A DNA stretch of 64,000 bases from contig NC_089458.1 in assembly GCF_026210795.1 (NCBI RefSeq), positions 62,001-126,000 of the forward strand, in the 5' to 3' direction. Origin of the DNA: Rhizophagus irregularis (taxonomy: Eukaryota > Glomeromycota > Glomeromycetes > Glomerales > Glomeraceae). Both the position numbers and the translations under genes were made by a program. Within the stretch, counting starts at the first letter, position 1; every line of letters begins with the position of its first letter. Shown piece by piece: positions 21,867-33,282 of this stretch. The notes under the pieces were generated by a model. That model had not been told where the DNA came from and did no database searches. It was given only the letters and a program-made list of their open reading frames with translations.

Positions 21867-24786
21867 TGTATATTACTTATAGTTACCTAATCTTCAATTG
21901 CCGAATATATTTTTTCCAAAGATCCGTGCTTCTATACGGTTATCCTCCTGCGGTTCTCCAGACCTTCTAGGGGCTATTGACCTACCTGTTCACTCGGTTT
22001 GCTGTCTCACTGCCTCCAATAAGAAAATGAACGGAATCCTGAATCTGTTTCAGATGTCATCAGCAAGTTTTAAACAGGCGTATAAAGTGTTGAAAAACGC
22101 CATGTGTTGCTCAACGCCAAAAAACGTAGGAAAACGAACCCTTTGTTAATCAACGCCACTTAAAAACGTTGAAAAACGTGTAAATCAACACTCATTTAAG
22201 TGTAAAACTACACATAGTAAAACAATGATAGTTTAAAAACGTGTATACATGTTATAAAAACGCGTATATTGATATTAAAAACACGTATAGCAACAGTATT
22301 TTTTTAGTCATCGTACGATAGTTAACTTTAATTGTAGTATTAGTAATTTATTAACATATACTGTATATTATTGTATATTATTAACATATAAAATTTAATT
22401 GTAAAATATTGTATATTTATTTATAAAATACAGTACAATACAAATAATACAAATACATTATCTAAAGAAATTAACCTCTTGTTATAATCGGATTGCCGCG
22501 GATTTTTAAGCGATCAACGTACTAAATTTCCATTGACAAAGCGCCCCTGGTGACACAACCATAACAAGGTGAGTTTCAAATAAGAAAAAACAAAAATTAA
22601 AAGTTTCGTTAACGAAACTTACACAATCTTATCCAATATTCCAAAAACTGACCGAAGCCTACAAAAATAAAAGAAATATTAGAAAATGGTTTATATTAAA
22701 AAAAAATGAAAATAGAAGTTTCGTAATTACGAAACTTATGATCTGATCGATCCAATATCAATTAAAATTAGGAAAGTTTCGTAATAAAATGTTACGAAAC
22801 TCACCAATCTTTAGCCCAGAATCCCGAAGCCTACAAATAAAAGAAATATGGATGTCAACAATACGTTTTCAATAAAAGAAAATACAAATAAAAATAAGTT
22901 TCGAAAATCTGCGAAACTCACCGTTGACCCAAACTGAAATCCAAAACCTACAGAAAAGAAAAAGGAAACATTAATTAACGTTTCCTAAAAAAAATTTAAA
23001 GAAAAGTTTCATGTTATATTATGAAACTTACTCATTTCCCTATAAAGAAAAATCCAAGTACCAAGCTGACCTACGAAAGAAAATCCAGAGCCGAAAAGAA
23101 TCTACAAAAAAAAAGAGAAACATTCAGTTAGAACGTTTCTTAAAGAAAAAAAACAAAAAAAAACGGAAGTTTCGTAACGAAATGCACGAAACTTACCGTT
23201 TCATGGCCCGTATCCAATCCCATACTCTTGAACCTACAAAAAGAAAAAGGAAACATTCAGTTAGAACGTTTCTTAAAGATATTGTTTCATGACGAAACGA
23301 AACTTAACTTTACGTTAGCCCTTATCCAGATATCCTGAAACCTAAAAATAAAGAATAAAGGAAACGTTAATAAGCGTTTCCTAATAAAAAAATTTTTAAA
23401 AAAAAGCTTTGTGCAAAATTACCGCGTATCTAATACCGGATATTCCCAAACTACAAAAATGAAAGGAAACGTTCAGTTAGAAAGTTTCCTAATAAAAAAA
23501 TTAAAAAAAATATAAGTTTCATTTTTAACGAAACTTACCATTTTAAACTTTCAAACTCAACTTCCGAACCTACAAAAAAAAAAATAAAGGAACGTTAATA
23601 AACGTTTCCTAATAAAAATTAAAAAAAATTAATTTTATGATTCGAATCTTTAAAACTTACCATATTATCCAAGATTCGAAGTCGAAAATTCCTACAAAAA
23701 AATATCATATAGAAACGTTAGAAACGTTTCCTAATGTTTTTTAAAAAAGAAATTTTTTAAAAAGTTTCGAAGTGAAGCGTTCACTTCGAAACTTACCGTT
23801 TTCAATATTCTGGAACGAAAACGAGCCAAAAGACCTACAAAAAAAACAAAGGAAACGTTAGAATCGTTTTCTTATAAAAAAAAAGAAAAAAAAAATTTTA
23901 AAAGTTTCGAAGTGAAACGCTTCGAAACTTACCCTTTGTATTCCCCGAAAGACCTACAAAAATTATAAAGGAAACGTTAGAAACGTTTCCTTATAAAAAA
24001 AAATGAAAAAAAAAATATTTTTATAAGTTTCAAAGCGAAACTTACCATTTGCATTTCCCGTTTCCCAAAGAAATACCTACAAAAAAAACAAAGGAAACGT
24101 TAGAACACTTTCTTATAAAAAAAATAATAAAATTTTTTCTTAAAAAGTTTTGAAGCGAAACGCTTCGAAACTTACCCTTTGCACTTTTGCACTTTCCCGA
24201 AAGACCTACAAAAATTATAAGGGAAACGTTAGAATCGTTTTCTTATAAAAAATAAAAAAAAATATTTTATAAGTTTCGAAGAGTCGAAACTTACCCTTTG
24301 CATTTCCCGATTCCCAAAGAAATACCTACAAAAAAACAATATAAAGGAAACGTTAGAAACGTTTCTTATAAAAAGAAATTAAAAAAAATTTTTTTTTAAA
24401 AAGTCACAAAACGCTTCAAAACTTACCCTTTCCTCCGTTTTCCAAAAAAAAACCTACAAAAAAATAAAGGAAACGTTAGAAACGTTTCCTTATAAAAATA
24501 AAAAAAAATTTTTTTTTAAGTTTCGAAGCGTAAAAATTACGCTTCGAAACTTACCCTTTTTCCTGTTTCCCAAAAAAAAGACCTACAAAAAGAATTTAAA
24601 GAAACGTTAGTAAACGTTTCTAAAAAAAAATTAAAAAATAAATGAAGTTTCGCAACGTTCGTTGCAAAACTTACCATAATATTCGAAATCCCGTTTAGAA
24701 AAAGAAATCCGCAGACCTAAAAAAGAAAGAAAAACGAAACGTTAGTCACGTTTCGTTAAAATAAATTTAAAAAAAAATTAATTTTA

Positions 24787-25216
24787 TGGTGCATATCACC
24801 TAAACTCATCAATAGTCCGAATTTTTATTTTATGATGATCATTACTAAATTAGGATTTATTACTTCTAAATAAGGCAATAGTCTAACTTTATTTAGTAAT
24901 TAAAATTTTGATCACAATTTATTATAACAAATAAATCAATATAATTGGTTATAATCAATATCACATGATAGAATAATTCCGAAATTTTCTCATTTATATA
25001 TAAGTTAATATAGAGATATATAAAAATATGCTAACTTTAAACTTTAATAACTTTTGAAATATGTTAGATAAAGGAAAAGTAATCCGATAATTTGAAAGAG
25101 AAGAACTCAAAGTGTAATTTTATCAGTTTACATTTTTAATTATCATATAATTTTAACAAGTAGTTAGCTTTTTAAAATCACTAATTTTATTTGATGAGTT
25201 TAGGTGATATGCACCA
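24787..25216. mobile_element. 430-bp Tc1/mariner-type MITE
   Basis: Ends TGGTGCATATCACCTAAACT and complement match over ~27 bp; TA on each side (24785-24786, 25217-25218). AT-rich interior with no open frame. Interrupts a unit of micro-exon array 2. Confidence 0.88.
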
Positions 25217-25429
25217 TACCTGTCCGTGAATCATCCAGGAAGCCGCGGTCCTAAAAAAAATAAAAAATCGAAACGTTAGATACGTTTTGTTAAAAACAAA
25301 CAAAATCAAAAAAATTTTGAAGGTTTACCTTCAAAATTCCCATCCGTGAGCCATCCAGAAAGCCGCGGTCCCTAAAAAAATAAAAAATCGAACGCGTTAT
25401 ACGTTTCGTAAAAAAACAAACAATTAAAA

Positions 25430-26100
25430 AAAATTTTTAAAAAAAGAAAAAAATAGTATTAGAAACGTAAAAACGCTTCGTTAAAAAAGAAATATAAATC
25501 GAATCGGAGCGTTAGCCAACGTTCGATTAAAAAAAATGAAAAAATATTACGAAACATTAAAAACGTTTCAGCAAGTTAGCCAACGTTCCGATTAAATAAA
25601 TTTAAAAAAATTATTTCGAAAACGTTAAAAACGCGTTTCGTTAAAAAAATGAAATAAAAATAATCAGAACGTTAGCTAACGTTCCGATTAAAAAAGAAAA
25701 AAAATTATTAACTTAAACGCGAAAACGGTTTAAAAAGCGTTCAACGTTAAAAAAAATGAAATAAAAATTAATTGGAACGTTAGCCAACGCTTCCGATTAA
25801 AAGAAATGAAAAAAAATAATAATTCGGAACATTTTTCAACGTTCTGATTAAAAAAATGAATAAAAAAAACAATCGGAACGTTAGCCAACGTTCTGATTAA
25901 ATAAATTTAAAAAAAAATTATTTCGAAACGTTAAAAACGTTTCGTTAAAAAAATGAAATAAAAATAATCGGAACGTTAGCCAACATTCCGATTAAAAGAA
26001 ATGAAAAAATTATATTACAAAACGTTAAAAAACGTTTCGTTAATAATTTTAATGAAAAATTTAAAAAAAATTATTTCGAAACGTTTTTCAACATTTCGTT
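25430..26100 (-). repeat. Dense field of short perfect hairpins
   Basis: Alternating inverted repeats such as GGAACGTTAGCCAACGTTCC and CGAAACGTTAAAAACGTTTCG every ~45-60 bp, with A-rich spacers. In sense, the first keeps GCTAAC in its loop, like a branch point, but acceptors and exons are not visible. Looks like the branch-point half of intron units multiplied alone. Confidence 0.7.
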
Positions 26101-26289
26101 AAAAAATGAAAATAGTTTCGCAACGTTTCGTTGCGAAACTCACCAAACTTTTTTCCGTAAAAGGCTCATATCTCCGGAATTAATGACCTTATATTACGGA
26201 ATTTATCAACTTATTACATTTTCTGTGAATGGATCCGTGAAGGCTCATTTTTACGGAGTTTTTACAGAAATAACGGATAAAACTTTTAT

Positions 26290-26545
26290 AAAGGAAAGGG
26301 GAGAAAGGGGAGAACGAAAGGGAAAAGAACGAAACGAAAAGAAAGGGGAGAAATAAAGGGTAATGGGAAAATGAAAGGGAAGGGGAGAACGAAGGGGAGA
26401 ACGAAAGGGTAATGGGAAAACGAAAGGGAAGGGGAGAACGAAGAGGAACTGAAAAGCAAAAAAAAATTAAGCTTTGCTAAAAAAAGCTTAATTTCTTTTT
26501 TTGCTATCGCAGTGGTAATCCAGTATCACGTGATACATGTGATAT
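26290..26545 (-). promoter_or_regulatory. Leader module of array 2 element
   Basis: In sense: TATCACGTGATAC, GGATTACC, a short CTGCGATAGC segment, the AAGCTT hairpin (26464-26500) and a pyrimidine tract (26290-26455). Same order as at 4638-4905 and 59035-59350, in an element with unrelated ends. Probable promoter and 5' leader, by conservation only. Confidence 0.5.
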
Positions 26546-27113
26546 AGAGTAATTATAATATTGCCGAAATGATTTTTTTTTTAAATACTAATTTTAATAA
26601 ATGTATATTATATTTAAATTAAATAGTACAGTGGTTAGATCGTGAGATATGATATTGTAAGTTGAGGTAATCAGTTCAGTTCCTAAGGTGAGTAAAAATA
26701 AATAAATAAATATAAATTATATGCGTTAATATACAGTGCGTGGAACAACAATGTATAATGTGTTGAACTATACATTAGAGTTGAATGACGCGTATATTAA
26801 CATTATGTGTTGGTATACTCCAGTATACGGGTGTTGATTAATATTGTAAAACGCGTTGAACAACTAGCTGGTGTTGATCAACGCGTATACTGGTGTGAAT
26901 CAACACTTTTCAAACTTGCTGATGGTTTCAGAAGTTTCAGATCTGGGGGGTAAAATCAAAACTTTTTCTAGGGGGTTTGTCCTCGCCTGACTTTTACCAA
27001 AATTGCTGAAACATCTGAAACATCGAAACACCCTTTCTGATTCTCTCTTATTTTCCTCTCTTTTCCCTTATTTTATCCTTTTTTGCTTATATTATTATGT
27101 TTCAGATCTTGTT

Positions 27114-30100
27114 TCATATTGTTTCAGATATATAGGGATTCCCTACCCCACAGAGGAAGGATGTAGGTACTGCGAGGCCGTGAGGCCGAGGTGGGGTGAG
27201 CGTAGCAAGACACACTACCAGCCTGATGACCCACTCATCTGATTCTTTCAATTCCTCCTCCTGAGCCTTTCGAGATAAGCACATTTTTCGTATTGGTGGT
27301 GAGAGCTTAGACAATAGCTGATCATATGTTTCAGATTGGCTAAATTCTAGAGGTAAGATTGCATTAGTATCACTGGCCAACTTATGCGAAGCGCCTCTCA
27401 GCTCATTTACCTGTTTTTTTTTACCGGTAAATCATACCCAGTCCACATATTATTTTCTTCATCATAGCCATCCCCATCATTTTCCTCACCATCTGAATCA
27501 GGAGGAACTATTGGTTTAAGAGGCGTAAAATATGACCGAGTGAAATTAGATTGAGCTATCAGTCTTTTTGGACAACTTCCTTTGCTATGGCCCATTTCCC
27601 CACAAATTCCACATTTTCGTATGTAAGCTTGTTTCTGAAATAGATCAGCTAACTGATTTACATTATTCTGAGTTTCCTCAAGCCCTTCTTCAATCCTATC
27701 AAATCTAGCAGAATTATTGTTTCGCTGTGAACGAGGTCTTTGAAAAAGTTTTACAGGATAATCTGAGTCTAAATCTTCCTTACTTAATAAGCCTATTTCT
27801 TTTAAGTATTCTGATACATAATAATTCTTGAGACCTTCCTCTGTTTTCAATGAAGATGGTGGACCTCTCGGCTGTCTAATGGGTTCAACAGTTTGTGGAG
27901 CAGGTACTTGCGTTTACTGAGTCATTTGTGATTGTAATTCTGTAACTTTCTTTACTAATGCCTGGTTTTCAGTTTTTTGTTATGCCAATGCATTTTGAAT
28001 TGCTTTTTGCATATCTTCTAAAGAAATTCCTTGCTGTTGCAGTGTTGCGGGGCTGAAATGGGTGAAAGTTCATATATTTCTTGAGATGCTCGATTAGATA
28101 CTAGAGGGTCAGGTAATCTATCTCTTTTATGTCTTACTATTCGGCATAACTCTATCTCATAAAGCTTTTTAGCTAATTCATCCAATGGCAAATGTTCACC
28201 AATATCCTCAGCTTTTTCAAGCCATGGGAGTGAAAGCGCATCTAAGAACTTTCTACGTAATTCTTCAGGTCTATAGTTAGTTCGTCTTCCTATTCGTAAT
28301 AATTTTCTATACAATTCATCTATAGTCATATTCCCCTTTCTAATTGTTCCATACATCAAATCCCGAAGCTCCTCCTCCACTGTAGGAAAATGTGTTTTTA
28401 GCCACCATATGGCTTGACCAAAACAAATACCAGCTACAACCACTGTGGTACCATTATTAGCATTTGGTGCATTAACAGCAATATTAGCAGGACGACCACC
28501 TACTATACGCCAATCTTCATCCCAGGGATCTTCTACAGCTCTCAACTTGACTATTGCAGTTTCTGGTTAGCCAAAAGCTTCATTCAATACTTGATTTCCT
28601 ATTTGACCTGCATTTCGCCCATTTACTGCTATTAAATTAGCCTGCCCTGTATTATCAAGTAAGTTTGCTAATTCCCAATTCTGCTTTGTAGTAATCTCTT
28701 CGTCAAACCATTCTAAGACTCTTCCTCTTATACAGCCTCTTAAATATCCTATAGCTACTTCTCTTCCTGTGGGTGGACCTCCTGCATTATCTGCTAGATC
28801 TACTCCTTGGTTTTGCAGATATAATCTTAGTTTCACTAGAAAATCTGAAATATTATCATCCCAGTCAAAAAATGGTTGTGGAATTCCTGCCATGTTTATT
28901 TGATTTGGTGGATTATTCTGTAACGCTAAAATTTGTCCCTGCAAATTTAAACTATTCTGGCGCTCTGCTTGAGTCTTATTTTTCCATTTCTCATATTGCT
29001 CATAGAGCCTGTCACGATTAAATTCTAACAGACCTATATCCCCTCTACTTTGCTGTAAGTGATGGGCATTTTGCTGATACAGCAATTGTAAGGCAAATTT
29101 TTCCTGTAGCAATATACCAATACGGGTTTGCTTTCCTGTTATATTATTTAACATTCTATTTACTTGATTTCGAGCATTGGTCCGCAACTGATAAAGATCA
29201 GCAATAACCATTTGTTCTACTTCTTCAGCATTTTGCCTTCGTATAATTTCATTATCACGCTTAAATTTCTCGCATCATAGCCCTTCTTTTGCTCACGGAC
29301 TAAATCCTGATGCCAATTATTCTCTTTTCGGTGAATCTGCCTTGTCGCCCTTTTTATTTGATCAGCTAAGATTTCTCTACCTGTTGTTGTATTATTCAGA
29401 TAACTATCTATAGCATTTGCTAGCTCTGTGATTGTGACCATATAATCATCAGGATTATACAAGTCCGGAGAATTACCTCTTTCTGGTGAATTTTTTCGTG
29501 ATGAGATAGTCCTGATCTGGCATCGCAATTTCTCTCACAGGTCGAAAAGTGAAAAATCAGGCACCAATCAGTCACCAATCAGTCACCAATCAGGTACCTG
29601 ATTGGTGACCGATGATGTCCTGATTGGCATTTTAACGCCAAATACGTCGCCAATCAGGCAGTTTGCTAACTTTTGATCCAGTGATCAGAAAAAGATGAAA
29701 TATAGCTCATTGGAATCGTCTCAACAAGACGAATCTAATGGTAGTAAAATCGCATTTCTAGGATTAATACTTGATGAGAAATTAAGTAAAATATAAAAAT
29801 GAAAATGTATCATTTATATTTTATTTAATTTTTTATTAACTATTAATCCTAGAGATGCGATTTTACTATCATTAGATTCGTCATGTTGAGACGATTCCAA
29901 TGAGCTATATTTCATCTTTTTCTGATCACTGGATTAAAAGTTAGCAAACTGCCTGATTGGTGACGGTATTTGGCGAAAATGCCAATCAGGCACCAATCGG
30001 TCACCAATCAGGTACCTGATTGGTGACCGATTGGTGACTGATTGATGCCTGATTTTTCACTTTTCGACCTGTGTCTACCTGCTCCTCGGAATCTACTAAC

Positions 30101-30435
30101 AAACTCTCTATACTAGAAATATGTTTTTCATTATCACGAATATCCTTCTTAGCTTGATATAGTTGCTTTTTTAGGCTGGAAATTTCGGATTTTAGCTCTA
30201 CTATCTCCTCTTTCGAAGCATTCTCAAGACGTTCTATCTCATCATTAAGAGTTTGGATTTCTTGTTCACAACGGACACATTTACATTCCAGCTCCCTGAT
30301 ATGCTTTTCATTTTGGCAGTTACTATCAACTTCTGCTTGCAATTCACTACGAAGATGGTAGTTCTCCTCCTCCAGTTCAGCTTTATATTCTTCACATGTT
30401 CTTCTCTGCCTTGGATGGGGCCTCCGAAATGCCAT
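27114..30435 (-). mobile_element. Broken gag-bearing LTR-type remnant
   Basis: Fossil on minus: an N-terminal coiled coil (30080-30435; ECKCVRCEQEIQTLNDEIER), a second helical stretch (28570-29528), a gag capsid-like block (28018-28545; IWWLKTHFPTVEEELRDLMY) and one CCHC zinc knuckle (CGICGEMGHSKGSC, about 27590). A short C-terminal piece lies at 27114-27380. Same architecture as 16966-19153. No reverse transcriptase, integrase or clear LTRs seen. Broken about five times, and split by a 540-bp MITE. Moderate age. Confidence 0.65.
29534..30073. mobile_element. 540-bp fold-back MITE sharing ends with element A
   Basis: Ends CACAGGTCGAAAAGTGAAAA and complement; TCT on each side (29531-29533, 30074-30076). 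Almost the whole element is one palindrome: outer CACCAATCAGTCACCAATCA blocks, inner GATCAGAAAAAGATGAAATA and GCTCATTGGAATCGTCTCAA arms, AT-rich centre. The first 11 bp and the 3-bp duplication match element A (3260-8157), so one transposase could have moved both. Inserted in the gag remnant. Confidence 0.92.
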
Positions 30436-30517
30436 TCTTTTTTGTGATTATAAAAGAGAATGGGAGAACCTTTGATTTATATTAATCCTCGTAAAGCGCA
30501 TAATCTTGCCTGTGATC

Positions 30518-31178
30518 TTACTTTGCGGAAATACAAGGAAAAACGTACCCCAACCAAATTCTCACTAATGAATAGAATTCGACTTTATAGATGTCAGCTC
30601 TTTTTTCTGCCTCCAGCACTTGCATCTTCAGATCTTTGATCTCATAGTGCATTTTCTTATTTACAGTAATCCACTCTCTATATTTCTTTTCTATGTCATG
30701 CATAAATTTCTCAAAAGTTCGTTTATTATAATCGATCAGGTGCTGAGATAGTATTTTAAGTTCATTCATAACCTGGCGATTATTCTCTTCTTCATGATCG
30801 TACTTTAGTGCCTGGTTCAAAGAATCCCACCAGATGCTATCATCAGTTTGGGTTCCATTATCTGCAACATATATAGTTGATATTTCTTTGAATGGTAATA
30901 TTGTTGGGCACTCCAGCCAACTTTGAGTTCGTTTCTGATGCATTAATCTTTTCTGATATTTAATAGCTTTATTTATGTTTTAAAAATGACTCTACAATTG
31001 GATTAATTTCACTGGCCTCTTTCTCAGATAATGGGTTACACTTCCGTGATATGAGATGAATCCATGCCTCATTTATTATGGAAGCTGGTAACTTGGCTAG
31101 CAATTCAGAATATGCTTTATTAAATGCTATTATATATTTATACATTGCGCAAAAAAATGGAATTTCATGGAATTTCAA
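30518..31178 (-). pseudogene. Fragments of helical AM-fungal family proteins
   Basis: Two adjacent minus-strand frames. 30969-31178 (FNKAYSELLAKLPASIINEA; KCNPLSEKEASEINPIVESF) resembles the C-terminus of a family I recall from Rhizophagus; 30518-30943 is a coiled-coil sequence (QLIDYNKRTFEKFMHDIEK-like, YREWITVNKKMHYEIKDLKM) preceded by a Trp-rich segment. No intact gene can be built from the visible signals. Could be non-structural neighbours of the gag remnant. Confidence 0.35.
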
Positions 31179-31562
31179 AAATAGACCACTTTATTATATC
31201 AGATCAGTATTTACACGCCTATATCACGAATTATGACACATCTTGTAGGGGATTAGCTAGGCTCTGATCGCATGATCAATGGTCACCAGAAGATTTTAAT
31301 AGTTTTTATCATTCTCAACCTCAAGCTTAGCAATGCATTGTTTTAATGAATCGGCCAATCTGGAATCATCTATTTCGGATTGTATGCTTGCGTAATGTAG
31401 TATTAGTATGTTAATATTCAAAAATAAAAAAATCACGTGACATCCTGACCAATGGTCAGTATACTCGCTTTATTAATAATATAACTTAATAAAAATACAT
31501 GTATCGAATCTCTATTCTATGATTTTTTGGGAGTCAAAACAGATATAGTTAGAATCAGTTAG

Positions 31563-32381
31563 TTAAACTACCGTGATTTCTGACCTATCCCCCAATCTCA
31601 ACACAGTGCCTTTTGGCTGTTTTACATACTGAGACGATATAAATAATTTGCCTGTATCACTTCTACAATTCGATGATTGATAAGAAGTTGGTGAAACCAT
31701 TTCTTGCCTGGTAGGTGGTATATAAGCTGGCTCGAAATTTGGAGCACTTGGCATAGTATTTTCTGCTATAGTCATTTTAACCTGCTTATAAGTTTTATAG
31801 GTAATTGAACGACTATCAAAATCACATGATACCGATGTCAACATATCCTTTTCTGAGTGTGGAGTAGATTGAGAAAATAGCTCTAGGTGAAGACGATTTA
31901 TTTTAGCCTCTTCTCGTAATATTTCTTGTTTACATTGCCAGATTCTAAATTCTCTACTATCAATAGATTGGAGAATATCTTTTCTTCTTGCATGTTTGCT
32001 TGAAATAGTATTTCCATTAATACATCTCTTCAAGTGGTTATCTCGATAGTGATCATCAAAACGACCATTTGCAGGTGTGTAAACTAAGGAGTCGCATACA
32101 CTACAATATATATAATTGGTTGGTAGACCGTGAATCCTATCATCTTTATATAGCTTTCTATACTTTGTAATATATCCATTTTTAGAAAGGATTCTTGGGT
32201 TCTCTTCTAGTATTTTCCTAAATAGATCACGAATACGAGAACACCACATTTTTGGTGTTTCATGATCATGTCTTCCTGATAAAGGGCCTATAGCAACAAT
32301 GATTCTTATATATTCTTCAGAGCCTCCAACACTATTGTGTGCATGAATTAACTTGGAATAGGCTCTACTATCTAAATCCAT
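31563..32381 (-). CDS. Unknown 272-residue protein with a Cys/His finger
   Basis: Single open frame from 32381 (MDLDSRAYSKLIHAHNSVGG) to 31563. Residues ~93-117 have YCSVCDSLVYTPANGRFDDH followed by YRDNH, a CxxC...HxxxxH arrangement like a BED or C2H2 finger. A helical linker rich in Arg/Glu follows, then a polar Ser/Pro-rich tail. No intron is needed and no break seen. I cannot name the family; a DNA-binding role is plausible from the finger. Upstream gene of the minus-strand group with the gag remnant, but 380 bp separate it from the next frame. Confidence 0.55.
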   Translation of the reverse strand: MDLDSRAYSKLIHAHNSVGGSEEYIRIIVAIGPLSGRHDHETPKMWCSRIRDLFRKILEENPRILSKNGYITKYRKLYKDDRIHGLPTNYIYCSVCDSLVYTPANGRFDDHYRDNHLKRCINGNTISSKHARRKDILQSIDSREFRIWQCKQEILREEAKINRLHLELFSQSTPHSEKDMLTSVSCDFDSRSITYKTYKQVKMTIAENTMPSAPNFEPAYIPPTRQEMVSPTSYQSSNCRSDTGKLFISSQYVKQPKGTVLRLGDRSEITVV

Positions 32382-33282
32382 ATTAGCGTTTTGGTAGATT
32401 ATAACAGATTATAGCAATTATAGCTGATTTATAGTGTTTTTAGCGATTTTAGCTGATTTAGCAATATTATACTCTAATAAATATCAGATTCATTTTTATT
32501 TGATTGTTCGAGTAAAATTTTTGATTCGGACGGCTAAACTATGCACAGCGCCTTCGGCTAAAATTTGTATCACATAATATCCCTGCCAGTTCCATGACAG
32601 TTCCTCGATAGTTCTAGGAGAGTTCCAGGCGCTGGCGAGTTTCTATAAATCATGAGATGATCAGCCAATCAGAAAAAAGACAACTAAGCCTCCGTTATCA
32701 TTCGACTAATCATTATATTATTCATCCTCGCTATCTAACACATCATTGGATATTTCTTTATTATATTTTTTCATGAAGTAAAGGGCCGGCTGGCTAAGTA
32801 AAAACGAAGATAGAGAGCGGGATGCACCATTTATTTATTTGATAGGCGTACACAAGTTAAAAAATAAATAAGCATATACGCTGTTTTTATTTGTGGAATG
32901 ATAACTATACATGTCTCGAATATATTAAAACATGGAAAAACTTCGGCAAGTGTGAACAGGCGATCACACCTGAGTAAAATTTGGCTTATCTGCTGTGAAC
33001 ATATGTTCACACTTGAGTAAAAAATGGCAAGTTTCATCCCGGGGAACATTCGTGTTAAAAAAATCACGTGTGCGTTCTGAAACGGAACACCGATCACTTT
33101 TCAATATACAATAAAGTATGTACATTTTTTATTTTTCAGATGCATTATATGTAAAATCAAAAATAAAACACAATAAACTTTCGCATTCATCACTTGTCCA
33201 AGCCTCTTAACGTATTAAGTATACAGAGATATAACAATTATCAGGAGAAAATGCTTTAATTTCACTATGACTAAAACCCTTA
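32382..33282. other. Gene-free stretch
   Basis: AT-rich, with a patch of TTCCATGACAG/AGTTCC words (32590-32640) and a repeated GTGAACA motif (32950-33015). The minus-strand frame at 32831-33097 lacks codon structure and known motifs. Confidence 0.5.

Larger units (their letters stand above)
22600..26150 (-). other. Micro-exon array 2 with double-hairpin introns
   Basis: Twenty or more units reading on minus. In the sense direction an intron runs GTAAGTTTCGAAGCG, its complement, then GGAAACGTTTCTAACGTTTC (branch-point hairpin) and TTTTTGTAGG. Exons are short (about 25-45 nt) and vary more than in array 5. Distal units (22600-23000) have lost similarity. From 25430 to 26100 hairpins remain but splice signals fade. 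Frame is not kept through the exons. 24787-25216 is a later insertion. Confidence 0.75.
22058..26924 (-). mobile_element. MULE-like element carrying micro-exon array 2
   Basis: Ends are CATCAGCAAGTTT and its exact complement (26912-26924). Immediately outside are GTTTCAGATGT (22047-22057) and GTTTCAGAAGT (26925-26935), a near-perfect 11-bp direct repeat of the size expected for Mutator-like elements; GTTTCAGA is common nearby, so this is good but not conclusive. Next to each end are GTGTTGA/TCAACGC words. No transposase seen. Contains leader module (26290-26545, minus), the array (22600-26150, minus) and a Tc1-like MITE (24787-25216). Sits between the virus-like mosaic and the gag remnant. 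Confidence 0.75.

Noticed and set aside
32831-33097. 88-codon open frame on minus
   Set aside because: Overlaps repeated GTGAACA words and has no motif or splice partner.
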